Positions 1 through 5,519 are shown, counted from the first letter of the stretch. The stretch: DNA of 5,519 bases from Erythrobacter sp. UBA2510 (GCA_002341345.1 DDNW01000058.1:1-5519); one strand, 5' to 3'. Notes: generated from the letters alone by a model not told the origin. Numbers and translations: made by a program.

Positions 1-2183
1 GCTTCGAGGTTGCGGTGAATGATCGCCCAGGCATCGGCATAGGCATCGTAGATCCGTACCTGCGCTTCGGTCAGGCTGTGCTCGAGGATCTCGTACTCCA
101 CCCCGGCGAAGGACAGAGCACGGGCAAGATAAAGACCCTGGGCCTTCAGGTCGCGGGCGACAAGCTCCATGGCCGCGACGCCGCCGGCGCGGATCTTGGT
201 CATGAATGTCTCGTGGGTCGGGAAAGCGGTCTCGGGTCCCCAGAGGCCAAGCCGGGAGGTGTAACCGAGGTTGGCGATATCCGAAGCGCCAGTGGCAGAT
301 GCGTAGAGCACGCGGGTGCGCGGGAGGTGGTTCTGCAGCCTGAGGCCCGCCATCCCTTGTTCGGAGCCCTTGACCTTGCCGCGGATTGAAGAGCCCCCGA
401 GCGCATTAGCCATCGCATGGGCTTCGTCGAAAGCGATCACGCCGTCGAATTGCTCGCCTGCCCAGGCAAGGATCTGGTCAAGCCGCGTATCCTCGGCGCG
501 GCCCGAGCGCAGCGTCGGATAGGTGACGAAGAGGATGCCTTCGGACATCGTCACGCCAGAACCAAGTTTCCAGCGGGAGAGCGGTTGGAGATCGAGCGGC
601 AGCCCACCAAGCGCTTCCCAGTCGCGGCGCGCATCCTCCAGTAATGCCTCGTTCTTGGTGATCCAGATATGGCGGCGCTCGCCTGCGAGCCAGCGGTCCA
701 TGATGACTGCTGCGATCTGCCGTCCCTTGCCCGCTCCGGTTCCGTCACCGAGGAAAAAGCCCTGGCGGTATGCGTGTCCTTCTTCGGAGAGTTCCAGCGC
801 GGTGCCTTCCTGGCTGACCTTGAAGCGACCGGGAAGATCGCGTGCGAATGCCTGGGCTGCATAGACCAGTGTCTCGCACTGCGCTTCGGACAGGAGGCCA
901 TCGGCCTGCCAGCCTGCAGGGAGAAGCGGTCGCACTTCGGGCTGCGGTGCCGCGACCGAACCCATGGCGACCGATTCCACGAGCGGGGTGGGATGGACCG
1001 GCGCGTCTTCGAACGCGATGCGACTGGGGCGGTAAGGCAGGTAAATGCCTGCCTGTTCAGGCACCGGTGCTGGGTCTGCCAAGACCGAATAGGCAAGATC
1101 GATCGCATTCGCTGTGGTTGCTGGTGTCGCGACGAACGGCGCCAACGGCCGGATCGGCGCGCGTTGGGTCGAAGTCTTGCCAAGGAGGCGCACTGGCTTG
1201 CCGACTGGCAGGCGATGGATGTTGGAGGAGGTCTGTACGCGTGGCGGAAGCGCAGTGATAAGCTCGTGGACCGAGATGAGTTCGCAGGTATCTCCGGTGA
1301 TTGCGGGCGATAACGCAGTCGGCACCTTGTCGATCACGACAAGTCGAACGGCGATCCCCGTCCCAGTCCGCCGAAACATCTGCTGCAGCCGCACATCGAG
1401 GCGCAATGAAGCGTCGTTCTGTGCCTTGGCGAATGTCGAAGCATCGAAGCCTTCGGGCATGATGGCGACCATCCTCGCCCCGCTGGCAACGGCCCGGATC
1501 GCTCCGCGCAGGTGACGCATGGCGGTCTCATCGTCCTTGCCGCGTTCCTGGCTGCGGGCAAACGGCGGGTTCATCAACACGACCGACGGAACGGGGCCGC
1601 GAAGCAGGTCGGCGATCAGTTCGCCGTCATTCGCAGTGATTGTGGCCGTGGGGAAGATAAGGCCCAGGGTGTCTCGTCTTGCCGGGTCAATTTCGTTGAG
1701 CAGCAGCGAAGCGTTCTGGACGCTGCCCCAGAGGGCAAGGGCGCCATTGCCGGCGGAGGATTCGAGGAGCGTGTCGTGCGCAGCGATAGCTGCGGCCTTT
1801 GCCATCAGCCAGGCCAGCATTGGCGGGGTCGAGAACTGCTGAAGCTCGACCTGTGCTTCGCTGCGAACGTGCCGGGGCGGCAAGGCTGATTCGAGCCAGT
1901 CAAACCGCGCTTCGGCTTCGTGCACGTTCGTCGCCAGATCGATCCGTGAGGACTCGCGAAGCCAGAGCAGCGCGCCGATCTCGACCGCGTTGTTGTAGTC
2001 GTCGATCGTCCAGGCACCTCCCCAGTCCAGAACACCGGTCTCTTCGGCGAACAGCCCGGAAATGTCGGTACGGGTAAGATGACGTCCCGAAGCAAGAAGC
2101 GCGGCAATCCTGGCGCCAACAGCGTAAGCCGATGGCACTGATGGCAACAGCTCGCCGGCGGGAAACAGGTCTGATTGAAACAT
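1..2183 (-). CDS. Methyltransferase-Strawberry notch helicase fusion protein, 3' part missing
   Basis: The reading frame is open for 727 codons from the ATG at 2183 to the left edge with no stop or frameshift, so the C-terminus lies outside the window. The N-terminal part is an amino-methyltransferase with motifs in gamma order: QQFSTPP (115-121, motif X-like), ESSAGNG (141-147, SAM-binding motif I), NEID (163-166), D186, and the catalytic NPPF (205-208). A proline-rich linker follows. The Strawberry notch helicase region begins around 381-404 (YLPYRPSR, HPTPLVES). It has Walker A GDGTGAGKGR (479-488, K486), a DEAH box (586-589), YASATGASDIANLGY (627-641, containing the SAT motif) and GLYLARALSFAGVEYEI (683-699), all typical of the family. 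Bacterial relatives are often well over 1,000 residues and occur in plasmids, phages and conjugative elements. The start follows AGGAGG at 2194-2199. It lies 75 bases downstream of the primase gene on the same strand, probably in one transcript. Function is inferred: DNA methylation coupled to translocation, for replication or anti-restriction. Confidence 0.93.
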   Translation of the reverse strand, partial: MFQSDLFPAGELLPSVPSAYAVGARIAALLASGRHLTRTDISGLFAEETGVLDWGGAWTIDDYNNAVEIGALLWLRESSRIDLATNVHEAEARFDWLESALPPRHVRSEAQVELQQFSTPPMLAWLMAKAAAIAAHDTLLESSAGNGALALWGSVQNASLLLNEIDPARRDTLGLIFPTATITANDGELIADLLRGPVPSVVLMNPPFARSQERGKDDETAMRHLRGAIRAVASGARMVAIMPEGFDASTFAKAQNDASLRLDVRLQQMFRRTGTGIAVRLVVIDKVPTALSPAITGDTCELISVHELITALPPRVQTSSNIHRLPVGKPVRLLGKTSTQRAPIRPLAPFVATPATTANAIDLAYSVLADPAPVPEQAGIYLPYRPSRIAFEDAPVHPTPLVESVAMGSVAAPQPEVRPLLPAGWQADGLLSEAQCETLVYAAQAFARDLPGRFKVSQEGTALELSEEGHAYRQGFFLGDGTGAGKGRQIAAVIMDRWLAGERRHIWITKNEALLEDARRDWEALGGLPLDLQPLSRWKLGSGVTMSEGILFVTYPTLRSGRAEDTRLDQILAWAGEQFDGVIAFDEAHAMANALGGSSIRGKVKGSEQGMAGLRLQNHLPRTRVLYASATGASDIANLGYTSRLGLWGPETAFPTHETFMTKIRAGGVAAMELVARDLKAQGLYLARALSFAGVEYEILEHSLTEAQVRIYDAYADAWAIIHRNLE

Positions 2184-2193
2184 GGCAATTCGT

Positions 2194-2199
2194 CCTCCT
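2194..2199 (-). promoter_or_regulatory. Ribosome binding site of the methylase-helicase gene
   Basis: The minus strand reads AGGAGG followed by 10 bases and then ATG at 2183. This strong Shine-Dalgarno sequence fixes the start, and suggests the gene is translated independently although it probably shares the upstream primase transcript. The 75-base gap between the two genes shows no convincing terminator hairpin. Confidence 0.7.
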
Positions 2200-2258
2200 G
2201 ATGGGGGCATCGGGACACGCCCTCTGCCGGATCAGGAAATCGAGAAGCCCTCTCTCCT

Positions 2259-3164
2259 CTACCGCGCCGCTTTGCGGCGCAGCCATGCTGTCAGTTCGTC
2301 GTTCCAGTCGGTGTCGCTTGAGGATGGTTTGCGCACATGGATCGTCCGTCCTTCTTGCTCATAGGCAGCCAGGCCACGCGACGCGGCCAGCTCGCCGCCA
2401 GCATCGTGATCTGCGAAGAGGTGAAGCTCGGTCACGCTCTCGGGTACGCTGACGAGGCCAAAACGCTCATTGCCCAGGGTCGCCCAGACAGGGATGCCAG
2501 TAAGAGCATAGGCCGACATCGCGCTCTCGATACCCTCGGCAAGGCCAAGCTGGCCGGAAGCCGGAGCAAAAAGGCGGACAGCAGCCTCACCGAGCGCGCC
2601 AAGCGCGCGTTTCGGCTTTTCGAAAGCGGCCTTGCCTGAAGCCTCGGTAGACAGGAACGTGCGGTGGATGGCGATCGGGCCCTCGTCGAGGCTGACTGCC
2701 GCGATCATGGCGGGCAGAAAGCGGGTCCGTCCTTTCGGGCCAAGCGGCGTTCGTGGATGGAAGCGGAGCGCCGGAGATGCGGCGAGGATGCCGCGGCTTT
2801 CAAGATATGCCTTTGCCGGACTGGCACGCAACGGCTGTGCATCGCGCCAGATGCGCAAGGCAGCGTCCGAAGGCTTCGCAGCAAGCCCAGTGTCCATCTT
2901 GGACTCAATTGCACCTCCCGCGAACAAGGCGGACGCCGGTACGCCTTCACGCGCTAGCGCTGCGAGTACGGACTCCTGATCGCACCCGGCAAAGCAATGG
3001 AGGAGAATGGCACTGCGCCCGAGCGATACGCCGAGCGAGGGCGTGCGGTCATCATGTGCGGGGCAACGAGCCATGCCCCTGGTGCCGGACCATTTGCCGC
3101 CGCGGCTTACACAAATGCGCCTGGCCGTCGCGGCGAGGGGATGGCTGGTCGTGGCAACGGACAT
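2259..3164 (-). CDS. Toprim-domain primase-like protein with CHC2-type zinc motif
   Basis: This 301-residue protein has the layout of short phage/plasmid-type primases. The N-terminus carries a probable zinc site, C34-P-A-H37 plus H56-C57-F-A-G-C61, in the CPAHDDRTPSL...HCFAGC pattern of CHC2/DnaG-like zinc fingers. A middle region (about 105-200) is shared by Toprim primases of mobile elements. The C-terminal Toprim domain has the metal-binding glutamate in AEGIESA (E210) and the DxD pair in FADHDAGG (D252, D254). DTDWNDEL near 284-291 is also common in this family. Toprim domains coordinate Mg2+ for primer synthesis or related phosphoryl transfer; primase activity is inferred. No helicase domain is present in the polypeptide, but the next gene downstream encodes a helicase. 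The start at 3164 is supported by AAAGGA six bases upstream. It is transcribed away from the transglycosylase gene through a region with a LexA box. Confidence 0.9.
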   Translation of the reverse strand: MSVATTSHPLAATARRICVSRGGKWSGTRGMARCPAHDDRTPSLGVSLGRSAILLHCFAGCDQESVLAALAREGVPASALFAGGAIESKMDTGLAAKPSDAALRIWRDAQPLRASPAKAYLESRGILAASPALRFHPRTPLGPKGRTRFLPAMIAAVSLDEGPIAIHRTFLSTEASGKAAFEKPKRALGALGEAAVRLFAPASGQLGLAEGIESAMSAYALTGIPVWATLGNERFGLVSVPESVTELHLFADHDAGGELAASRGLAAYEQEGRTIHVRKPSSSDTDWNDELTAWLRRKAAR

Positions 3165-3170
3165 AGGGGT

Positions 3171-3176
3171 TCCTTT
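3171..3176 (-). promoter_or_regulatory. Ribosome binding site of the Toprim primase gene
   Basis: The minus strand reads AAAGGA, six bases before the ATG at 3164. The spacing suits a Shine-Dalgarno sequence and supports this start. Confidence 0.65.
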
Positions 3177-3247
3177 GCAGGCTCGGGTCCCCCATGACCG
3201 GCATCCTCCCCTCTCACTGTCGGGACGGACGAAACGATTTCCTACAT

Positions 3248-3262
3248 GTTCTATTTATGTTC
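3248..3262. promoter_or_regulatory. LexA/SOS box, GTTC-N7-GTTC
   Basis: The plus strand reads GTTC, TATTTAT, GTTC. This is a perfect match to the direct-repeat SOS box known for alphaproteobacterial LexA (GTTC-N7-GTTC). It sits inside two tandem copies of ATGTTCTATT (3246-3255 and 3257-3266) in the 134-base region between two divergent genes. It overlaps the spacer and -10 of the candidate primase promoter, which is where a repressor would block RNA polymerase. The sequence match is certain; LexA binding is inferred. Confidence 0.75.
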
Positions 3263-3280
3263 TATTCCGATTCGCTGCAA
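3252..3280 (-). promoter_or_regulatory. Candidate sigma-70 promoter for the primase/methylase-helicase unit
   Basis: On the minus strand TTGCAG (3275-3280, -35-like) is separated by 17 bases from TAAATA (3252-3257, -10-like). This would start transcription near 3245, giving a leader of about 80 bases before the ATG at 3164. One LexA half-site lies in the spacer, and the -10 hexamer sits mostly within the 7-base gap. This is a motif-level prediction only. Confidence 0.5.
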
Positions 3281-3285
3281 GCGAC

Positions 3286-3290
3286 AGGAG
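3286..3290 (+). promoter_or_regulatory. Ribosome binding site of the transglycosylase gene
   Basis: AGGAG lies eight bases before the ATG at 3299 and supports that start. No convincing plus-strand promoter hexamers were found between it and the primase gene. The divergent LexA box is the most obvious control element for this gene. Confidence 0.6.
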
Positions 3291-3298
3291 TGTGAAGG

Positions 3299-3862
3299 AT
3301 GAGACTGGCTTTGATGATCGGCATAATGGCGAGCGCCAGTATCGTAGCGCCTAGCGCACAAGCACAGGAGTTCGCCCTTCTGGAGCATCGCTATGAGCAG
3401 CCTGAAATCCCTGGTGTGGATCTCTGGACCAGCGAGGAAGCGCGATCGAGGGTGCTGCTACCTGCATCCTACCGCGAAGCACTTTACGAGCCTCTGATCA
3501 GAGAAGCTGAGGTTCGGTATCGTCTTCCGCCTGGACTGATGCAGGCACTGGTTTGGGCCGAGTCCCGCTTCAATCCGATGGCGATCAGCCCGGCTGGTGC
3601 TGCCGGACTTGCGCAGTTGATGCCGGCAACCGCCCGCGAGCTTGGCGTTCGCAACCGGCATGATCCTCGCCAGAATATCGATGGTGGTGCGCGGTATCTG
3701 CGGAAGATGCTTGACCGCTTTGGCGAGGTCCATCTGGCACTTGCAGCATACAATGCTGGTCCCGGTGCGGTCACCCGCGCTGGTGGCATCCCGAGAAATC
3801 GGGAAACGCCTGCATATGTCAGAAGCGTTTTGCGGCGTTGGATGGCATACAGGCCGTCATGA
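3299..3862 (+). CDS. Secreted lytic transglycosylase, SLT/VirB1 type
   Basis: This 187-residue protein begins with a signal peptide: hydrophobic segment MRLALMIGIMASASIVAPSA, with likely cleavage after AQA at residue 22. The mature part is an SLT-type (goose-lysozyme-like) transglycosylase domain. It has the catalytic glutamate in WAESRFNP (E88), AAGLAQLMP (101-109), NIDGGARYL (126-134), AAYNAGPGAV (149-158) and IPRNRETPAYV (164-174). All core family motifs are intact. Such enzymes cut the MurNAc-GlcNAc bond of peptidoglycan in the periplasm. Small single-domain versions in conjugative elements (VirB1 and relatives) open the wall for type IV secretion. The mobile-element setting favours that role, but no other secretion gene is visible here, so a general cell-wall function is not excluded. 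Its stop overlaps the start of the next gene by four bases (ATGA). Confidence 0.93.
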   Translation: MRLALMIGIMASASIVAPSAQAQEFALLEHRYEQPEIPGVDLWTSEEARSRVLLPASYREALYEPLIREAEVRYRLPPGLMQALVWAESRFNPMAISPAGAAGLAQLMPATARELGVRNRHDPRQNIDGGARYLRKMLDRFGEVHLALAAYNAGPGAVTRAGGIPRNRETPAYVRSVLRRWMAYRPS

Positions 3863-4056
3863 GTACGAATCGAAAGCGGATCAGCGGACGGCTTGAACAT
3901 CTACCACGCGGCTTCGCTATCGTAACCGAGGCGGGCCACCATTGGGTGCTCGAAGACGTCGAGCCGGCGAATGATCATTTCGGCAACGAAGTGACAGTGG
4001 AAGGCGAAGTCGTCGGTCTAGATCGCTTGCGCGCAGATTGGCTCGGCGCAGTCTAG
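3859..4056 (+). CDS. Small uncharacterised protein coupled to the transglycosylase
   Basis: This 65-residue frame starts at the ATG of an ATGA overlap with the transglycosylase stop, an arrangement typical of translational coupling. An in-frame ATG at 3838 would give a 72-residue product overlapping the upstream gene more deeply and is less likely. I cannot assign a function. The body (GRLEHLPRGFAIVTEAGHHW, then GNEVTVEGEVVGLDRLRADW) alternates short predicted beta strands with glycine turns, suggesting a small OB-like or SH3-like barrel. Short proteins of this look occur in sphingomonads under a DUF name (possibly DUF5818), but I am unsure of that assignment. There is no signal peptide or membrane segment, so it is probably cytoplasmic. 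Its stop codon overlaps that of the convergent integrase gene. Confidence 0.75.
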   Translation: MSTNRKRISGRLEHLPRGFAIVTEAGHHWVLEDVEPANDHFGNEVTVEGEVVGLDRLRADWLGAV

Positions 4057-5339
4057 CGCGAGGGATAGCTCAACAACTTCCCCGGCTCGCAAAAAGACCC
4101 GAAGATCATCCGTGCCCATTCGTCAGCAATTTCACGGCGACGTTCGAGGAACGCAGCACGGTTGTAAGCACCTTCCGATCCCGAAACACCTTGTGGAATG
4201 TGGGCCAGCATCAGGTCGATGACATACCTGTCACCCGGTGACCCGTTGCGCTCTGCCCATTCATTCATGATTGTTGAGAAGGATGCACGCCAACCATGGG
4301 GAACATGGCGTCCCTGGTAGCCGCAGCGGTTATAGAAGTAGCTCAGCGTGTTCTCACTCATTGGCACTCGCGCGTTCCGAATGCTCGGAAACACGAGCGG
4401 ACCACGTCCCGTCAGGCGTCGCGCGACCTTGAGCACCGCAACTGCTTCCGGTTGCAGCGGCACAAGGTGGTCGAATGTCTCGTCATGCTTGAGGTCAGTG
4501 GCAAGCTTCATGTGTGAAGCCGGAATACGCCATAAAGCCTCCGGACAAGGTTCCCCGCTGTCCCAGTCGATTTCCTCAAGCTCTTCCCAAGCCACCGTAC
4601 GGATCGCGCCAAGTCGCTGTGCGGTGAGGGCCGCGAACCGAGACGCAAGCTTGGTCAAAGGCGAAGCAGGTTCGACTTCGGTCTTGCGGATCATGTCCTG
4701 CAGAGCTTCGACATCCAGGATTGCAGGACGCTTCTTGCTGCGAGGCACCGGCTTGAGAGCCTTGCCTACTACTGCTGCAGGATCACGCGTCCCATGACCT
4801 TCGGCAATGGCGTGGACGAATACTGCAGACATGCGTTGGCGAACACGGTGCGCTGTCTCGATTGCTCCGCGCTTCTCGATCTTCCGGAGGACGGTGAGAA
4901 CCATTGGTTCATCAAGCTCGGCAACAGGCAGCGCACCGACCCAGGGGAAGACCTCCTTTTCGAGGCTGGTGATCACATCATTCGCGTGGACAGGCGTCCA
5001 TCGGTCTTCCTGCAGTGCGAACCAGCTTCTTGCCATCACTTCGAACGTGTTGGCTGCTGCTCGGCTACGACCGATCGCTTCCTTCTTGGCCTCGATGCCA
5101 GGATCCCGGCCCTCCGCGAGCAGTTTGCGCGCCTCAACTTTTTTCTCCCGCGCCTCCCTGAGCGAGATTTCCGGGTAAGCACCGAATACCAGGCGCCGTT
5201 CTTTTCCGGCAAACCGGTACTTGAGGCGCCAACTGCGCTTTCCGGCTTTTGTGACGTAGAGATAGAGGCCTTCGGAATCGGAAAGCTTGTAATCCTTGTC
5301 TTTCGGCTTTGCCTGCCGGACTGCAACTTCACTGAGCAT
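4053..5339 (-). CDS. int: P4-type tyrosine recombinase/integrase with DUF4102 arm-binding domain
   Basis: This complete 428-residue integrase has three parts. The N-terminal DUF4102 arm-binding domain spans about 1-90 (KLSDSEGLYLYVTKAGKRSW, then RRLVFGAYPEISLREAREK). The core-binding domain spans about 98-195 (TFEVMARSWF...). The C-terminal catalytic domain has R242 (TAQRLGAIR), K278 (SHMK), H348 and R351 (PHGWR), H380 (LAH) and the nucleophile Y392 (EGAYNRA). All catalytic residues are present, so it should be active. It would catalyse site-specific integration and excision of the element. Its start, 158 bases from a tRNA 3' end on the same strand, is the usual layout when the attachment site is that tRNA end. 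The start at 5339 is supported by the family-typical N-terminus and by an in-frame stop a few codons upstream (5361-5363). A GGGGG from an arm-like repeat lies five bases before the ATG and may serve as the ribosome binding site. Confidence 0.96.
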   Translation of the reverse strand: MLSEVAVRQAKPKDKDYKLSDSEGLYLYVTKAGKRSWRLKYRFAGKERRLVFGAYPEISLREAREKKVEARKLLAEGRDPGIEAKKEAIGRSRAAANTFEVMARSWFALQEDRWTPVHANDVITSLEKEVFPWVGALPVAELDEPMVLTVLRKIEKRGAIETAHRVRQRMSAVFVHAIAEGHGTRDPAAVVGKALKPVPRSKKRPAILDVEALQDMIRKTEVEPASPLTKLASRFAALTAQRLGAIRTVAWEELEEIDWDSGEPCPEALWRIPASHMKLATDLKHDETFDHLVPLQPEAVAVLKVARRLTGRGPLVFPSIRNARVPMSENTLSYFYNRCGYQGRHVPHGWRASFSTIMNEWAERNGSPGDRYVIDLMLAHIPQGVSGSEGAYNRAAFLERRREIADEWARMIFGSFCEPGKLLSYPSR

Positions 5340-5385
5340 CGGTGCCCCCAGATTTGCGGTTCAGTGCCCCCAACGGTGCCCCCAA
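5340..5385. repeat. Three GTGCCCCCA direct repeats, probable integrase arm sites
   Basis: GTGCCCCCA occurs at 5342-5350, 5364-5372 and 5376-5384, read on the plus strand. Copies two and three extend to GTGCCCCCAA; copies one and three share a preceding CG. The first copy abuts the integrase start codon. Short G-rich direct repeats beside P4-type integrases are commonly the sites bound by the N-terminal arm domain. Binding here is inferred. Confidence 0.7.
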
Positions 5386-5412
5386 TCGACGGAGATGGAT
5401 GGAGAATATCTG

Positions 5413-5427
5413 AAACAAATAGAGAAC
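5413..5427. promoter_or_regulatory. LexA-like box with one mismatch upstream of the integrase
   Basis: On the minus strand GTTC, TCTATTT, GTTT matches the alphaproteobacterial SOS box GTTC-N7-GTTC at seven of eight fixed bases. It lies just downstream of the candidate integrase -10, near the expected transcription start, and resembles the perfect box at 3248-3262 in its flanks (ATGTTCT). A one-mismatch hit could arise by chance, so the call is tentative. Confidence 0.35.
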
Positions 5428-5429
5428 AT

Positions 5430-5457
5430 CTAATAGCGCAGAATCGCAGAATTGCAA
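5430..5457 (-). promoter_or_regulatory. Candidate integrase promoter
   Basis: The minus strand has TTGCAA (5452-5457, -35-like), a 16-base spacer and TATTAG (5430-5435, -10-like). The resulting leader would be about 85 bases and include all three GTGCCCCCA repeats, so arm binding could affect int expression. The prediction rests on hexamer resemblance only; read-through from the upstream tRNA gene is another possible source of transcription. Confidence 0.45.
5437..5452. repeat. Tandem 8-bp repeat CGCAGAAT x2
   Basis: Two perfect back-to-back copies of CGCAGAAT fill the spacer of the candidate integrase promoter. They could bind an excisionase or accessory factor, or be a chance tandem duplication. 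No function is established. Confidence 0.6.
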
Positions 5458-5496
5458 GAAAAACAGGAGTTTCTGGGGTTTTCCGAGAAGTGCTAT

Positions 5497-5519
5497 TGGC
5501 GGAGCGGGAGGGATTCGAA
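5497..5519 (-). tRNA. 3' end of a tRNA gene (probably tRNA-Ser), cut by window edge
   Basis: The minus strand reads the T-loop TTCGAAT, T-stem strand CCCTC, acceptor strand CCGCTCC, discriminator G and an encoded CCA. Segment lengths (7, 5, 7, 1, 3) fit a tRNA 3' half exactly. Discriminator G and this sequence style fit tRNA-Ser best, but the anticodon is outside the window so the identity is not proven. The same 23 bases are the likely attachment core of the neighbouring integrase, regenerated intact on integration. Confidence 0.8.

Noticed and set aside
551..1183. A 210-codon minus-strand frame within the methylase-helicase gene
   Set aside because: It is out of frame with the motif-bearing protein, is arginine/serine-rich low-complexity translation, and shows no domain.
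669..1313. A 214-codon plus-strand open frame opposite the methylase-helicase gene
   Set aside because: It lies fully antisense to a frame with clear methyltransferase and helicase motifs, has no recognisable domain, and is expected from GC-rich codon bias.
1805..2286. Two minus-strand frames around the start of the methylase-helicase gene
   Set aside because: Both are alternative-frame shadows; the frame starting at 2183 has a strong ribosome binding site and continuous family motifs.
3838..3858. Upstream ATG extending the small protein by seven residues
   Set aside because: It overlaps the transglycosylase C-terminus, and the ATGA overlap start at 3859 is the usual coupled arrangement.
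3859..4056. Toxin-antitoxin interpretation of the small gene
   Set aside because: It has no partner small gene and no toxin or antitoxin motif; its only close neighbour is a transglycosylase.
4348..4797. A 149-codon plus-strand frame opposite the integrase
   Set aside because: It is antisense to the catalytic domain of an intact integrase, with no domain or ribosome binding support.
5453..5496. Possible rho-independent terminator after the tRNA (T-tract on the minus strand near 5458-5463)
   Set aside because: Only a weak four-base-pair TTCT/AGAA stem was found before the T run, too poor to call a terminator.
1..5519. CRISPR array, insertion sequence ends or transposase
   Set aside because: There are no regularly spaced repeats of CRISPR length, no transposase motifs and no terminal inverted repeats beyond the short integrase-associated repeats.

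Overview
The window looks like the integrase-proximal end of an integrated mobile element (genomic island or integrative conjugative element) in an alphaproteobacterium, probably a sphingomonad-type genome. The basis is GC-rich coding sequence, the gene families present, and a perfect alphaproteobacterial-type LexA/SOS box (GTTC-N7-GTTC). The taxon is an inference; no host housekeeping gene is present to confirm it.

Layout from right to left. At the extreme right (5497-5519) is the 3' end of a tRNA gene on the minus strand, including its encoded CCA, cut by the window edge. It fits a tRNA-Ser best. Downstream of it on the same strand comes a non-coding, AT-richer strip (5340-5496). This holds a candidate promoter, a one-mismatch LexA-like box, a tandem 8-bp repeat and three GTGCCCCCA repeats that look like integrase arm sites. 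Next is a complete P4-type tyrosine recombinase (4053-5339). This is the usual arrangement of an island inserted into a tRNA 3' end, so the element should extend leftward through the whole window and beyond it.

Convergent with the integrase, and sharing a CTAG stop-codon palindrome with it, are two coupled plus-strand genes. One is a secreted lytic transglycosylase of VirB1 type (3299-3862); the other is an unidentified 65-residue protein (3859-4056). A divergent intergenic region (3165-3298) carries the perfect LexA box. The box overlaps a good candidate minus-strand promoter for a two-gene leftward unit: a CHC2-zinc/Toprim primase-like protein (2259-3164) and a very large protein starting at 2183. 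The large protein runs off the left edge and fuses an amino-methyltransferase to a Strawberry-notch superfamily 2 helicase.

Inferred logic: DNA damage would relieve LexA repression of the primase plus methylase-helicase unit, possibly of the transglycosylase unit, and perhaps weakly of the integrase. Excision, DNA processing or anti-restriction, and cell-wall opening for transfer would then be linked to the SOS response. The families and DNA motifs are read directly; the coordinated SOS control and the transfer role are inference. Both strands of coding space are otherwise well filled, and the many other open frames are GC-rich shadows of these genes.
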